Positions 35,261 through 48,844 of a stretch of DNA of 64,000 nt are shown here, piece after piece (position 1 is the stretch's first letter; each line of letters begins with the position of its first letter). This DNA comes from Psettodes erumei (Eukaryota > Chordata > Actinopteri > Pleuronectiformes > Psettodidae): NCBI GenBank assembly GCA_016785225.1, contig JAFBJZ010000772.1:3658001-3722000 (forward strand), in the 5' to 3' direction. The notes below the pieces were generated by a model, which did no database searches, had not been told where the DNA came from, and saw only the letters and a list, made by a program, of their open reading frames with translations. Position numbers and translations under genes: made by a program.

Positions 35261-36109
35261 ACCACTTTTACAAATGACTCACTGAGCAAATTTTCAGCCC
35301 CTTTTTGTGACGAACATACACTCAGGCGTGCACACAGATACACACCCCACTATGCTGGAGATGTATGAAGGCAGTGTGTTGGATGGACTCCCTCACCTCT
35401 CATATGCAAATAACTTTCCCCCCATGCAGCTCAGTGATTGGCTTGCTGTTATTAATATTCTGCCAACGTGTGACTTCGTTAGCCTGGAGTTACTGTGCCA
35501 ACAGGCAGCACTAAAAAGGGACTTTGTCAATGTTTGATGTCTCGTGAAGTGATGTAGTGTGTTTGTGTGTGTGTGTGTGTGTGACTCTGTTTTCTGAGGA
35601 GATTCAAATTTGGGCAGTGGGAGACACTATTTCCTGCTGACATGAGATTGAGGAGGAAGTGGCTATCTGCTTCTGAATATGATTGTAATAAAACTCTCTG
35701 TATGAACATCCAGTTTGCATTTCTGTATCTCTGTGGAGTAGCCAGCCACATAGCGGGCTCCATCCCATATCCCCAGCCACAAGGTCTAAGTTTAGGCTTG
35801 GCTTTGGGACACTGTTAAGGCACAATCTCACCCTATTGCTTTTCATCCATTTAAGTCTGGGCCACTGCCAGGCATGCCTGTGCTTGTAAACAAACATCTT
35901 TAGCTGAATCATACAAGCCAAACTAAACCACGTATGGGGATGGGACGTGAAGCCTAAACTAGCGGTGACATATCTGCCTGTGGCCATCCTTCAGTCACCC
36001 GTCATCACACTAAGTAGCTCTGTCACTGCCGTATTTCAACAATGACAGCCTGAGCAGTATGTTCTCAACACAGACCATAGGGTTTGTCATGACAAGTGCA
36101 GAAGGGCCG

Positions 36110-36112
<3 letters not shown>

Positions 36113-36140
<28 letters not shown>

Positions 36141-36161
36141 CATGCGTGTGTGTGTGTGTGT
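36113..36161. repeat. (GT)n microsatellite
   Basis: Two GT tracts joined by a short 'gcatgc' interruption. Confidence 0.95.
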
Positions 36162-36432
36162 AGGTGTGTAGTGGGTGTGTTTTTATGTGTGTGAGGGTAC
36201 TGTAAATCCCTTAAACTGGAGCTTGTGACCCTCAGTAATACATTTCTTTTGGCAGAGCAGTTCTGGACACCACCCACCCACCCCCCACCCTCAGGTGCCC
36301 CAAGGTTTCGTAGAGGGAAAAGTGTATGGCAGCATTTTCTAAATTGAAGTCAATACCAATCGGCCATTTATCTACAAGCCCTCTGACGCTAAGGGCATCT
36401 AAAAGCGCATGTGTGCAGAAGCACGCACGCAC

Positions 36433-36457
36433 CACACACACACTCACACACACACAG
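36433..36457. repeat. (CA)n microsatellite
   Basis: About 12 CA units with one interruption. Confidence 0.9.
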
Positions 36458-39099
36458 AGTTTTCATTCCAGATGCTGAATAAATGATTTACAGCCAACAA
36501 TAAGCTTAAATTGAAACTCATTTTCTTAATCCTAACTCATTCAAATATTGCCCATTCTCTAAAAGACTCCTATTGTATGTGGGCTTGTTTGTATCAAGCT
36601 CCCAGGGCCAAGTTTCTTAGGAAGGGGATTGTTTAGGATTTAACAATACAGAAACTAATTACTCCTCCTCACTCTTGAATTCCACACACACTATTGGAAC
36701 TACAGCAATAAAAAGGCACATTATGCGTACAGCATCAGTCAGCTTTCATACATCTTTGTACTTCAAACATCCTGTTGAGTCATCATGATGGAGCCTCTCT
36801 CTCTCGCTCTCTCTCCTGTGGGTTATATCAGACAGTTTATGATCCAATTGGTCTACCTTGTCTGAGTAATGCTGGATTTATGACAACATAATGTAGTGTA
36901 TTACACAACACAATAACATAAATGATCTGATGTCCTTGTCTTGAGCAATTGTTTTAATCAGATTTTTTTTCTAATTTTACAGGTGGCACTTGACCACCAA
37001 GTAGGTAACTTCTTTTGTGGTTTCTCAAAACAATCTGCAGTCTAATTTACCTCAGGTTCAAAATCAGTGAATGAATGAACTTTATTCACAAAACAATGAA
37101 AGTGTTTTTATTGCATATGTCTTTAATTTTTCTATCTTCTTTTTAATTAAAATCACTCAGCCGACATACTTTGTTCTTGCACTCATCCCAAACTAGGGAT
37201 TTAGAAGATTTGAGTGATTTTATGTGTTATGCATCAGACTATGTGGTGATAAAGGGACAACTTTGTTTCCCTGGCTTTTAAATAAAGGGATTATAAGTCA
37301 CAGAAGGTTTTCACTCAATTAAATACCAAAACACACTAAGCTTATTGTGCCCACCTGGCTGTGAGGTGGTAGAAAAAAATGCTAAATTGAAAAATGTGAG
37401 GAAAATAAAAAAAAAGGTGTGATTGTTCATGTTAACAGCAGTACATAAAACAAAAATGAAGAGTGATCAAAGACACCATCAAGGACACTGTATTCCTGCT
37501 TGTCTTCTATCTCAGTCTGATACAGTTTCTTGCACTGAGAACATATTGTTGTCCTATATAACAGTACAATATTAGCAAAAGAGGTAACTCAGAACTTCTA
37601 CCAAAAATATATGGCACCATAACTTGGTGTTTTCTGCATGCATCATTTTCATCTCAGCTATAAAATGTCCCCAAACATGTGAGTGTAAGTGTTTACCTAC
37701 CTCTCTCTCCCCAGGGGCTGTTAGCTCAATTTCTGCATGATGTTCAACTCAATGAATAGCAATGCCGCTGTCATGCCACTGCCAAGGTTGTTGAAATCTA
37801 AGGAAGCAAACAAACAAAAAATGCACAGGTGAAACAGGGGAAAACCTAACCTTAAAAAGACAAAAATACATAAACCATCAAACTAAATTTACACTCATCC
37901 ATATATACTATACTTTTTTGTCTTAATTCCCACCTACTAACTTTCAGTTTGATCATATTGCACTTGTCAGTATAAACGAACACACTATATCAATATACTA
38001 TTGATTGCATGATTGTATTCTGTAGATGTGTCCCACATGTTTCTGCAGAGTGCAGCTACATCTGTTTTGTAATTTCTCCATGAGCCCCTTCATTATGAGA
38101 GGGACTCTGCATGTTCTACACTGATCTATATTCAGGGCCTAACCCTGCTCTTTGTGTTGAGGATTACGCGCTCTAGAGGCAGGGTAATTTGATATCCATT
38201 GATTGAGTCAAGAGCCAATCTGAAATTGAGGAATTGTAGTTATTGCTATTGATTTTAATAACTAGGCTGTTACAGTTAATTCAGTACAGCTCCAGTCGAT
38301 ACAAAAAGTGAACTGTTCCCTCCTCTGAGAAAAGGACAGTGGTTGATGGTAATGTGCATTATTGTGAAATCTGCTTTTATGCAGTGATAATCAAGCCCTC
38401 TGCTTTTGTTCATTACAGTATGTTGTGACATGGCATCTGGTGATGAAGACAGTCACAGCAATTACAGACAATGAAACATTAACACTGTTTGAACATCACA
38501 GTAAATTAAATAAGTATTGTGTGTAATATTAATGAACATAGTGTATACGTGAGCCATTATCACTCCCTCTGCATGCATACTTTATAGTGCTGCATGCGTT
38601 CAGTTTAAGCCCTTTCAGTAGCCTCTTGAAACATTTTAATTCAGTTAAGTCCAAGGAGACCTTCACTCAAAGTTTCTACCGATTCATTTTTAACTATATA
38701 TACTTATTGGTTTCAGTCTCCCTCAGGAGGGCATATTCATTAAAAATTTCACTCTGATTTCACATTTAACACTAAATCATGATGACTTGATTTTATACTG
38801 ATGTCAGTTTTAACTGTTTTGTGTCATGTAACTTTCTACTATATTTACTTGTTTTGCCACGCCATCAACTAATGACATACAGTCACAAACACTGACAAAT
38901 CAACCCAGTATAAGGTGGGAATATTCGTCAGTATTTTATAGCTGCTTTCTTCTCTGGTCAGACTGGTTGTTAGACAAGTTTGCATTGCTGTTGATGAGCT
39001 TTCCATATTTGGCTTGTTCTCATTAATGAAACATGAAACTACCTACAGTAACAAGACTAGGAGTTTGTATTAAGGCACAGTGATGCTTCAAGCTTCTAA

Positions 39100-39272
39100 C
39101 ATCAGAATGCTGATACACTCATATTAACAAGGTCATTGCACTGATTTTTTGCAGGTATGTTTACCATCTTAGTTCAGTATGTTAGCATGCCAACAGTTGG
39201 TATTTAGCACTAAACACAAAGTACAGTGCAAAATGATGGGAATATTCATCACCAGGTATTTGTTCATAAAAC
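39100..39272 (+). repeat. Fragment of an abundant fish interspersed repeat (copy 2)
   Basis: Blocks 'gcaggtatgtttaccatctt', 'gttagcatgccaacag', 'tagcactaaacacaaagtac', 'gatgggaatattcat' and 'aggtatttgttcataaaac' occur in the order known from a very common fish non-coding repeat. It ends where copy 1 (1-88) begins, so the two fragments cover adjoining parts of one consensus. Class unknown. Recognition is from memory. Confidence 0.6.
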
Positions 39273-39276
39273 AACA

Positions 39277-39300
39277 GAGTGGCTGTGGCTCAGGAGGTAG
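39277..39300 (+). repeat. Short SINE/MITE-head fragment
   Basis: The 24-mer ending in 'ggctgtggctcaggaggtag' matches the 5' head of a fish tRNA-like repeat, including an A-box-like GGCTCAGGAGG. The B box and the rest are absent. It abuts repeat copy 2, suggesting one insertion into another or a composite consensus. Confidence 0.4.
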
Positions 39301-42300
39301 GCCTCATTAACACTAAATAACCCTAACAGCAAATAGTGCAGTAAGTCATGCAAAGCTGGGCGTGTGTCACATGGTTGTTTGTTTGTAATATGATATAAAC
39401 GATGATTACAATGAAGGTAATGATGGCTGGTATAGGGATGATAATGATGCTAAGCATAATTGTGACAGTTGTTGTATTCATGGGGGTATTAACAGCACAG
39501 ATGATGATTTTATGCAAAAGAACCATATTCAAATCACCACTACTACACATACTAGTGTTAAACAAGTGGCATTCTCCTGACATATTAATTTTTGATGTCC
39601 TTGCTCGAAAATCATATGCATGCGTAATGGGAACAGGGTCATTGTTGGCTGCTCTGCACGGAGCGATGCAGAGCCTGTGTTTGCACGGTGAGAAGCAATC
39701 CTTTCTAAGGAGACGAAGCGTGGCTATTGCAGCTCTAAGTGGGAATGAATGGAGGGCTAATTTGATGGGAGCCACTTTTCTCCCCACCACATTTAAAACC
39801 CCATTACTCTAACATCCACTATGAATACCCAACAGGTCCTTTTGAGATGAGTGAGCTGCATAGGTCACACACTTGTGCAAATGAATATAGTGTGCATGCT
39901 GCAGTTTACTTCAAAAAGCATTGTTTAAAAGGGGATAGTGAAGAAATGACTCGCTTACATGCACCATAGCATTATATTATGGTTACTAAACCATGAACAA
40001 TTGCCAGCCTTTCAAAGGTTATAGCACACACAGAGTCTCCCTCTTTCTCCCTGTCTGTTCTCTCTCTCTTTCTCTTTCTCTGATGCACAAACACACACCT
40101 GTCACCAAGACCCATTAGCACCCCTGCTGAGGTTCTGTTTGGCTTTTAGACTCAGGCACAGAAGACCCCCCATGAGGAGAGGGACTAGCACAGGTACTGA
40201 CTGTTGCTGCCACCCCTCCTCTCCAGTATAAACGGCAAGTGGAATGGCACTCAAAGAAATGCAATTGCACCGCATACAAATACAGTCTGAAGGAAAATGT
40301 GTCTGCACATACACTCATACAGAGCAGCTGCCTGCACTTCATGGGATTAGAACATGTTAAACCTCTCTTCATTTTCATCGAGAACACACACAGACCCATG
40401 TGGTGATCGATTTAGCAGTATTAGGAGTGGCAGATGTGTGGATGAACAAATGGCTAAATCGCACATGTGTGTTTCTGCATATTCTGCACAGAGTATACTT
40501 GTGCATGTGTTTGTCTGTGGCTCTTCTGTCTTGTCTGTGTGAGATCTGACGTGTAGGTGTATGTGGAGAGGGAAAATATCAATACATTACAGGATTGCTT
40601 TTTCTCACTGTTGTTATCTTTGCTTTCCCACCTCCATTACACCCCCATCAGCCTTGGATGGATTAAATCAGCAATAAAGACATCTATCTTTGTCTCTGTA
40701 AGAGACATGAGACACATTAACAGCACATACACAGTGGTTAGTCTTGTGTCCAGATGACAGTATATTTGCTCTGCATTCTATTTTGTTAGTGTTTGTGTTC
40801 TCACACATGCATCCACACATCTGTGTATGCAATACAAAAAGCTGAGATGTGGCAGGAAAGACAAGGAAAATGTGTTTGTCACAGCACCTTGGGCAGCATA
40901 CGTTCACATGCCCAGCAAATAATTAGAAATGTTTTTTATTGACACTGTAAAAGCGTTTCACACATACAATCAGCTGCCAAGGGGATAAAAGACTCATGCT
41001 ATCAAAGCTATGTGTGGCAGGCCTCCCACAACGCAGGAGTGCATGCAAGCACCAGTGTGAGTTTGTGCCTGTGTTTGAGTGTATTTCATAGCTATTCTTT
41101 TAATTACCCCTCTTGTGAATTAGCTAAGGAATAGGAGATAGGCTATGCAATGTTAAGTATCTTTGGCTGGGAATTATCTGTTTAGTCTCTTCTGTTTGAT
41201 CTTCAGGAATAAGTCATTAGTTTGCAAGCAGTCTTCTCCCTCTGCATCCCTCCCTCTTACTCCCGTTCTATTTTTTTTGGACCTCCCCTGTGTAGTGTCT
41301 TTATTTAGGCAGTTTCTTCAGAGCAGGGTGACTCAAATTGCCCAGTTATGTAATAACATGTGTAGATCGTGTTAAGGATATGTTGTGAAACAAAGGGAGG
41401 GCTCAGTAAGGACATGGTTAAGAGAAAACAAGTAATAATACAGAGTATGTGGATCTTTACCGCAGTGGGTCTGCGAAATTAAGGGCATTCATTGTACACA
41501 CATGGTTAGCATAGGCCACTTCCTCTAGCTAAAAAACATGAGCAAGTTTAAAACAAATTAAATGTCTTGTGTTGTGTGTGTGTGTGTGTGTGTGATGTTC
41601 AGACAGGGTGCAGATAAGAACATTGTTAAGACTGGATGAAGAGCAACCATTAGATGGTAATTGGCTGACCAGATGCTCTTCTCCCTGCATACAAATTACA
41701 GTCTTTAACTTCGCCAGGCTTCTGGCTTACTCTGTACCATTACTGGTTAGTGTATATACAATTAGTGACTTCGCTCACAAAAAAAACACTGTATCTATCC
41801 TCCTCGACCAAAACCATCTTTGTATCAGTGTTTTTTTTTCTGCTTGACTGTAAGGTGAAGTGCTTATTAATGATTTTGTTTTCACTGTACTTCAGACACA
41901 ACATTTTGTTAGCCAATACACAAAGAAATGTCTCACTAAAAACATTAGAAGTGAAAGTCTGTCTCTCTCCCTCTTTGTCTAGGCTATTTGCTTGGTGTTT
42001 CAGGATAACTCAGAGCACTTTTTCAAGTCTTTTTCAGACAGGATGCCAAACTGTGTCAATGCCAAGAGAAGCATTAGTGGACCCTGTGCAGTCCCCCCAC
42101 AAATGGATATTAATAAACCCTGCTCCGTCTCACAGCTACCCTCCTACCAGTCCCTCTTCGTCTCTCTCTCCATCCTCTCTAATCCCCGCCTATTTTACAC
42201 CCCATCCTCCTTTTCGTTTTCTTCTCCAGTCCTTTTTCCCTTAAGTGTCAATAACTCTAACACACACTCACAAACACACACTAACACACACAGGCAGTAG

Positions 42301-43599
42301 TTGCAGTGTCAGGCTTTCCACGGGGGCTGGTATAGTTATATAGTAGACTCTGTGGGTTTAGTAAAATCCTCATTAGGACTCAGTGTAGGTGTGAGCATCC
42401 CTGCTGCTGTCTCACAACAAACTGCTTACCTCAACAGAATACTCACACAAACACACACAGCTGCACATGGACCAAACAAAGAGGAGAGGCAGACACTGAT
42501 ACAATGCAGGAAAAATTGTCATCTATGCATATTCATGCTCATATACATTGTATGTTGCTTATACTGATGTATGCCCCCCCCCCACCTGTTCTCCAACATC
42601 TCAAACACACACTCACGAACAAACATAGAAGTGTTGGTGCTGTTGTGTGGTGACATGTTAATGAAGGATGACGTCTCCCCCTAATTAATGTCAGTCACAA
42701 TGGCAAAGTATCCAAAAATAACACTTTGAATTAGGCCTAGTGCACTGCAGCACCATCACCCTGGTAAATCATTCATAATATTCAACCTTTATCAAAATAT
42801 TCAAAATCATTTTGATCCGATGACTGTTTCACCTGGATGGTGCTGATGGAAACATCTGTGTGGATTTTAAACAAGTTTGCTGTCTCCAAAACACAGGCTC
42901 TGGTGGTTCATCATGTATTTTAGGAGGAGTGTGCAGTATGTACAGATTAAATGAGAGATGAAACATGTTCAGACTTTTTGAAACAACACCAATCACTAAA
43001 TAGCAGGCCCATCTTTGGCAGCAGAGGAGAATACAGCAATCCAAAACTTTGGTGGTGATAATAAGCATTAAAAAAGCTGCAGAGATGACAGTATTTAGGG
43101 ACCATGTCACAAATATGTTTCAGCCTTTGTAATAGTCATGATGAATAGGGCAAAATCCCCACTCCCCCTCTGCTTCTGAAATGCATGAAAAGTTCAATTT
43201 CATCCAATTAAATTAGTGGTTAAAATGACAAATTATCCAATTTCTGATATGTTAAGATAGAAAAATGAGTGACATTACAAAAGTGTAACTGGAAAGAGAG
43301 AAAAATTACTGGTTTAAGGCAGGGTTCAGGTTTGCATTTATTGTGAAAAAGACATTAGAATAAGTGTTTCTTAGAAGTCCAAAAGAAATAATACGTTTAA
43401 ATGAGATGCCAACTCTACTCTACTCTACTTGAGAAACAACTAAATGACTCTTTATTTTAGTTAATTTATTATTTGCTCTATTAAAGGAGACCTAAACAAG
43501 TAAACTCAAACTACCTGAACCATAATGAATTGCATATATTCATATTCTATTGCATTGCATTGCATTATGTCAAACTGTATCGGAATAAGGGGTGAATCA
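39301..43599. other. Non-coding region, no gene recognised
   Basis: Contains (GT)n at 41573-41594 and pyrimidine-rich DNA at 42130-42240. ORFs of 136-164 codons at 39402-39812 and 41750-42244 have no recognisable domain; the latter is Ser/Pro-rich from the pyrimidine-rich DNA. Confidence 0.55.
41573..41594. repeat. (GT)n microsatellite
   Basis: About 11 GT units. Confidence 0.9.
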
Positions 43600-44075
43600 T
43601 GTTACACTTAGTGCTTCTACAGCCAAAGGCAGACACAACACCTGGAAAAAGGAAAAGTTTAGGTGGATTTAATGGCATACAGGTAAAGTTGAAGGAGAGG
43701 AGCAGGCAGTATGTCTGTGGACATGGCTGGCTAGCTTCGCAGAGCGGGATGTGGCAGTGGAACTCAAGGTAACTAAGGCTGGCAACTGACTGGAGCGAGA
43801 AGTAGCTCAGCTCAGATCAAAGGTGAGAATATTCACAAAAAACATTGAGCACAAGAGAATGGTCTCGGCTCTCTACTGCAATGCAGATTTCAGGGGATAA
43901 GCGTCTGGCTGTCCAGGTTTTTATACACAGGCTGATGAGTAGATTGGTCCCAGGTATAGCGGCTTGCCAGCAATCAAGTGAGCAACCCTGCATACACACC
44001 AGCAAATGGAAGAATCATAGGGAGGAGACACAGGAAGCACAGGGAGGCAAACTGAGCCTCCATAACAGAATCATA
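43600..44075. repeat. Possible interspersed-repeat remnant, unclassified
   Basis: Blocks such as 'caggctgatgagtagattgg', 'tcccaggtatagcggc', 'aatcaagtgagcaaccc', 'agcacagggaggcaaactga' and 'cctccataacagaatcatag' resemble a purine-rich fish repeat often found with LTR-type or hAT-like elements. No coding part or terminal repeats are visible, so the class cannot be given. Confidence 0.35.
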
Positions 44076-46850
44076 GGGCATTAGTAGTTGCTTCATATGT
44101 ATATCTTTAATGTATCAGATCATTGGCAATGTATGGAGATTTGCATCAAATCGGCCATAGTGATGCAGATGCATTCCCTAATTAGAACTAAGAGCTCCAC
44201 ATGAGTGCATGTGTCCAGTAGAGTACCACGCCTAATGATGTCTCTGTCTACAATCTATTGCAATCTATCACAATTTATTGTAGAGAATAGTGGCAGATGT
44301 TACATTTAACAAGTTAAAGATTTACAGTATATTCATGTGCGCAACATATGTAACGTTGACTGCTCTACATGAGTGAATAATACCTGTGCAGGCTACGAGT
44401 TATGAAAGACACAGACATGCCAAGCAAAATGCCGAGAAAAATTAGCATGCACTTAACCACACTTCTGTGAGCCCTTTCCTCTGTATCGCTCTCACACTTT
44501 TATGCACACATACACTTACACTTGAAGGGCTGCTCATTTTGCTAATAGACCTCATTACACGGGTGGATGGACCATCGACCCCTTGGTGGAGAAATTAAAG
44601 AAATCTCCCTTTTCTTCTCTTCTGTCCAGAATGTGTGACATGATGTCCTGGAGTTATTTACCTGCCCATTGTAGCATGACAACTAATCTCACCTGCAGCC
44701 CCAAGACCATGCACACTTAAATGTCTGAAGCAAAAGTAGGTGGACAGACAAATACTTTCCAGAGCTTTCTGTAATTTCTGTGAAAAAAATTTGACCATTA
44801 GGTAATGCTACTTCAAGAAAATGATACTATACTACATGAAACATAGAGTTAACAAAACACTGATGATTTGCAATAGAATAAATCATATATACATGGCAAC
44901 ACATACCTCAACCACACAAGTTTAAATTTACCTCATATCTTAAATGACCAGCATAGGTATTATTCATATTCGGCAATTCAATTCTGATGACAGTGTTACT
45001 TGTATTTATTCTAATTGTAAGGCAATCAGGGGTTCCAGATGTGTCCTAAAGACTGCAGGCCTGTTATGCAATCTGCAGCCGCAGCCATGGAGACTCGAAT
45101 TATCATGATAACACTAATTATCATGTTGACAACCAGTTAAATCCCAACCACAGCTGGGCTCTGGTCAACATGGTCACACATCACAGCCAAGTGTTCTTGA
45201 CATGTTTTCCAGAACACTGGGTATAGTGTCCCACAAAAATGCTGTCTCATAAACCCACACACACAAAGTTACTGGCCTTGGGAGGTGTATATGTGTGACT
45301 TGATTTTGGAACAGCTTGAAGCCCTGTCTCATCTTTTGTGACCTCCCAGCTGCAGGCCAGTCGGGAAAAAAAACTAGCAAACCAATGAAGCTTGTTGAAG
45401 CAAAAGTGTGTTTGCGTGTGTGACTGCGCATATATATCACAGCTGCACATGTGACCATAAAATGCCTTCGGGGGAAAAATACATCCAGTTAGATTGGATT
45501 TTATTACTCAATGTCGCTCCCTTCAGTCATTTTCTCAGCTTCCCTCCTTCATTGAGAAATCTCCCTGACTTTGAGGTCACTTTTGGTCAATACCATACCT
45601 CATCTCTCCTCCCTCCTTCTCTCCCCTTCGACTTCAGCTCATATATTGCATCCCTCAACCTCCCACCCTGAAGCCCCCATCTCCACTAAAGATGTCAGAC
45701 AATGGTTTCACGCTGATCAAATGAGACAGTGTGTCAGTTCCATCACAGGCCACAGGGAACAGTAGGAACAAGTGAAACTGTTGGTGTGTGTGTGTCCACA
45801 GGCATATAAAATTGCATAGGTCCAGATGTGTGTGCTTGTGTGTCTATCTGTGATGGTGTGACGTCAGGATATTGCCTAAGAGAGCCGGCAGGGAAAAAGA
45901 CAAAGGAAAAGAAGAATGTGCTGGAAGAAGAGGCACATCATGTGTAATCTATGCCAAAATAACTGTTTTATATATTAAAATATAAATTCCATTTTCTTTC
46001 TAAGCTTGTAGGCAATCTAGTGTAGCTTTTTGTAACAACTATCATGAAATTCTACTTTGCCAAATAACTTGAAAAGTTTCTAAAACTCTCATTGTGTGAC
46101 TATAGCTTTGTCAGTGCAGCTATTACCAAATATATAAAAACAAGAGATCAGTCAGAACTTCAGTGGTCTTTTATGTGGCCATAGAACAATGGTGGTAGAA
46201 CAAGGTTATAGAAAAACCGATGAGTTAAATGAGTCTGTTTGAATTCTAAACAACGCTGAGACAGCCTTGGTGTATTATTTCATGCTGCTGTGTGCAATGA
46301 TGAACTGAACAGACAAACGACTGACTGAAAACAACAGGCATGGATGGAAAATGACACTGAAGAGGAGAATACATGAACTTTTCTGTCTCAGCCTCATTGT
46401 ACAGTACCAAAGATTTCAAGAAAAGAAATAAATATCTTAATACTTGTGCAACTGTCAACTGTCTTATTAAATTTCATTCTATTTTGTAATATAATGAATC
46501 ACATTTTTTTTTTTTACAATTTCTGTGTGTGAGACTATAAATCATATATACATATTAATAATAAGTCTGAAATCAAATATTGTAACATGGGAAAATGAGA
46601 CTGTTGTTGCTTCTGCTGTCTAATACTTTCTCCAAATGTAATCCAATCAATTCCAAATTCATTTCCATAACACATATTGTGTTGTTGATACGTTTGGTAT
46701 AGGGTTTCAGCTGTTTGTGCATACTTGTGCTCCTTGCTACATGTGGTAAGCATTTACATTCTATGCTTCTCACATAACACACCTTTCTCACACCTTTTAC
46801 TATGACTATAATTTCATGAGAGGCACATAAGTGTAGAAGATTTGTATAAG

Positions 46851-46871
46851 ATTATTATTATTATTATTATT
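46851..46871. repeat. (ATT)n microsatellite
   Basis: Seven perfect ATT units. Confidence 0.95.
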
Positions 46872-47444
46872 GCTTTTATTATCGTAGTCTCTATGCAATT
46901 AATGTTATTTTACAGCATTTGAAACCTTTACAAGACCTGCTAATGTGCTTATGAAAGCACACCAAAAAAACCCAGACATAGGCATTTAACCTACAGTACA
47001 CTTTCCCTTTCTTTAGTGCACATTCAGTGATTTTTAATATTGCAGAGCAGCGATAACAGTCTCTCTTGCTCCAGCCACTTTACCTCTTTTAACAGCTCTT
47101 TTCATCTGAACTTGTCCCTATTGCTGAACATTTTCCAGCTGTCTGGTAGAGGTTTGACTTGTGTTAAAATGAAATATTATGTAAAATCTCAAGAGTGCAT
47201 TCAGTCCAACACCATGTCCCACCACACATTCAGTTTACTCAGCTTTTAACTCAGAATCCGGATGTTCATACTGTCACTCCCTTTAAAACACAGTCCATCA
47301 GTTTTCAAACTTAGACACAACCATCAGTGAAACAGACACACACATGCAGCCTCAGCCTTTTCCTCTGGCTATTGCAGATGTGACAGAGAAAACCTGGTCT
47401 GATGAAGCAGGGTGAGGATTACAATTGCAAGCTTTTATATGTGT

Positions 47445-47452
47445 GCACACAC

Positions 47453-47489
<37 letters not shown>
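47445..47489. repeat. (CA)n microsatellite
   Basis: About 22 CA units with one CG interruption. Confidence 0.95.
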
Positions 47490-47490
<1 letters not shown>

Positions 47491-48441
47491 CACAGGCCTT
47501 GAGCAGATGGATAAAGTAGGGAGGATGCGACCAGAGGAATGATGCATGACAAGGACAGCTGTGCTAAGCTCACTTCATTCAAGATATACAAGCTCAGTCA
47601 CCGTACACAGGCAGCGTCGCAAAGTGTAAAAGCGAGACACAAGTGCAAACCAAACGAATGCCTGTTGTGCACACACTCAGTGGAGGAAAAAAACATATTG
47701 CATATTTCAAAGGAACAAATAGGAAAATATCACAAACGGTGGGGCCGAAAGATGTATCTCCTCTGTACTTTTCAGCATCAATTTTCAGAAACAATTTCAT
47801 TTCATTCGCACACCAAGGACATTATCACAATACAGACCATATGTTATGAGCTGCGGTCAAACTCTGGGACAGACTGGGACAGTTGGCACTAGATGAATGT
47901 ATTCCATCCTGCTCTGATCTTTATTTTATCTAAATACACTTTAGAGACGGGGTAGTGTCTCAAACACAGCTGTGCAAGCATGTGGTTGTGGTGGTTAAAA
48001 GAACATTTTTCATTTTTTCTGAGAATTCCAAATCAAAATCATTTTGTTTTAGTTTGTCTGTCAACTTCACTCTCAGCAACACTCACACTAACTTAATGTG
48101 GCTAGAGTTAATGTTGTGTTCACATAGTGATGGAATAACTGCTGGAAAATGCTCAAAAGAACAATGTGAAAATGACCCTGCATTCAAAGTCATTTGAAGC
48201 TTTGATTTTCCTGCACAGTTACTGTATGTTACAATTTTTTTTGGTCCATTTCATGATTTCCCACATGCACTGCATTATACAGTTTTCTTTTACACTGAAC
48301 TAAAAAAAGAGCATTTGTGCCCTGTAATTCATGATCAAACCTAATCTGTAGAAACCCTTTCAATCTATTTAATCATCAGAAACCCACAAACAGCAGCAGG
48401 CTAACATTGGAATTTTATGTAATCCTACCAATAACACATTA

Positions 48442-48573
48442 ACATCCATCCATCCATCAGCTTGCTACACCACTTATTCGTTCAGGGTCACAGGGTGCTG
48501 GAGCCAATCCCAGCTGACTTTGGTGAGGGTGGGGTACACCTTGGACAGGTTGCCAGTCTATCACAGGGCAGGG
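48442..48573 (-). mobile_element. LINE-type 3' tail fragment with (GGAT)n end
   Basis: Begins with (CATC)n and continues with 'cacttattcgttcagggtca', 'ctggagccaatcccagctga', 'ggggtacaccttggacaggt' and 'gccagtctatcacagggca'. This is a very common fish repeat whose (GGAT)n tail marks the 3' end, so the element lies on the minus strand. The exact family is not certain. Confidence 0.75.
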
Positions 48574-48808
48574 TAACATCATGAAGGTAATTTATTTTAC
48601 CATACCCTCCAGAAATATGAAATTGACTCACATTGTGCGAGACTGGTCATAAGTCATGAGCATTGAGCAAATGGGTAAATAACTTGCCTGTAATCTATCT
48701 CTGGCTGTTCACCATGCATCAACTAGCTACCTGATGGTAACTATCACCGCTCTTCAGTTTGTTTCATGCATAACTCTGCCTTGCCAGTAGCAAGTTCCAT
48801 AACATGTT

Positions 48809-48844
48809 AAAAAAAAAAACACACACACACACACACACACACAC
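48809..48844. repeat. Poly-A plus (CA)n tract
   Basis: Eleven A residues run into about 13 CA units. Confidence 0.95.

Larger units (their letters stand above)
28661..39098. other. Non-coding region upstream of lrrc4
   Basis: Holds a C13 run at 28676-28688, pyrimidine-rich DNA to about 28870, purine-rich DNA at 29240-29480, simple repeats at 30584-30607, 30815-30842, 35218-35260, 35563-35582, 36113-36161 and 36433-36457, and a CCAAT plus YY1-like cluster near 32474-32494. The 246-codon plus-strand ORF starting at 28632 has Pro/Ser/Cys-rich low-complexity ends and no domain, and is not called a gene. A 58-codon ORF at 33402-33578 is described separately. Confidence 0.5.
44076..48441. other. 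Non-coding region, no gene recognised
   Basis: AT-rich. Contains (ATT)n at 46851-46871, (CA)n at 47445-47489 and a 12-bp palindrome TTATCATGATAA near 45102. No gene, RNA or intact mobile element seen. Confidence 0.55.

Noticed and set aside
39402..39812. Overlapping 136- and 155-codon ORFs on opposite strands
   Set aside because: No domain, low-complexity Met/Ile-rich ends and complementary frames; probably chance.
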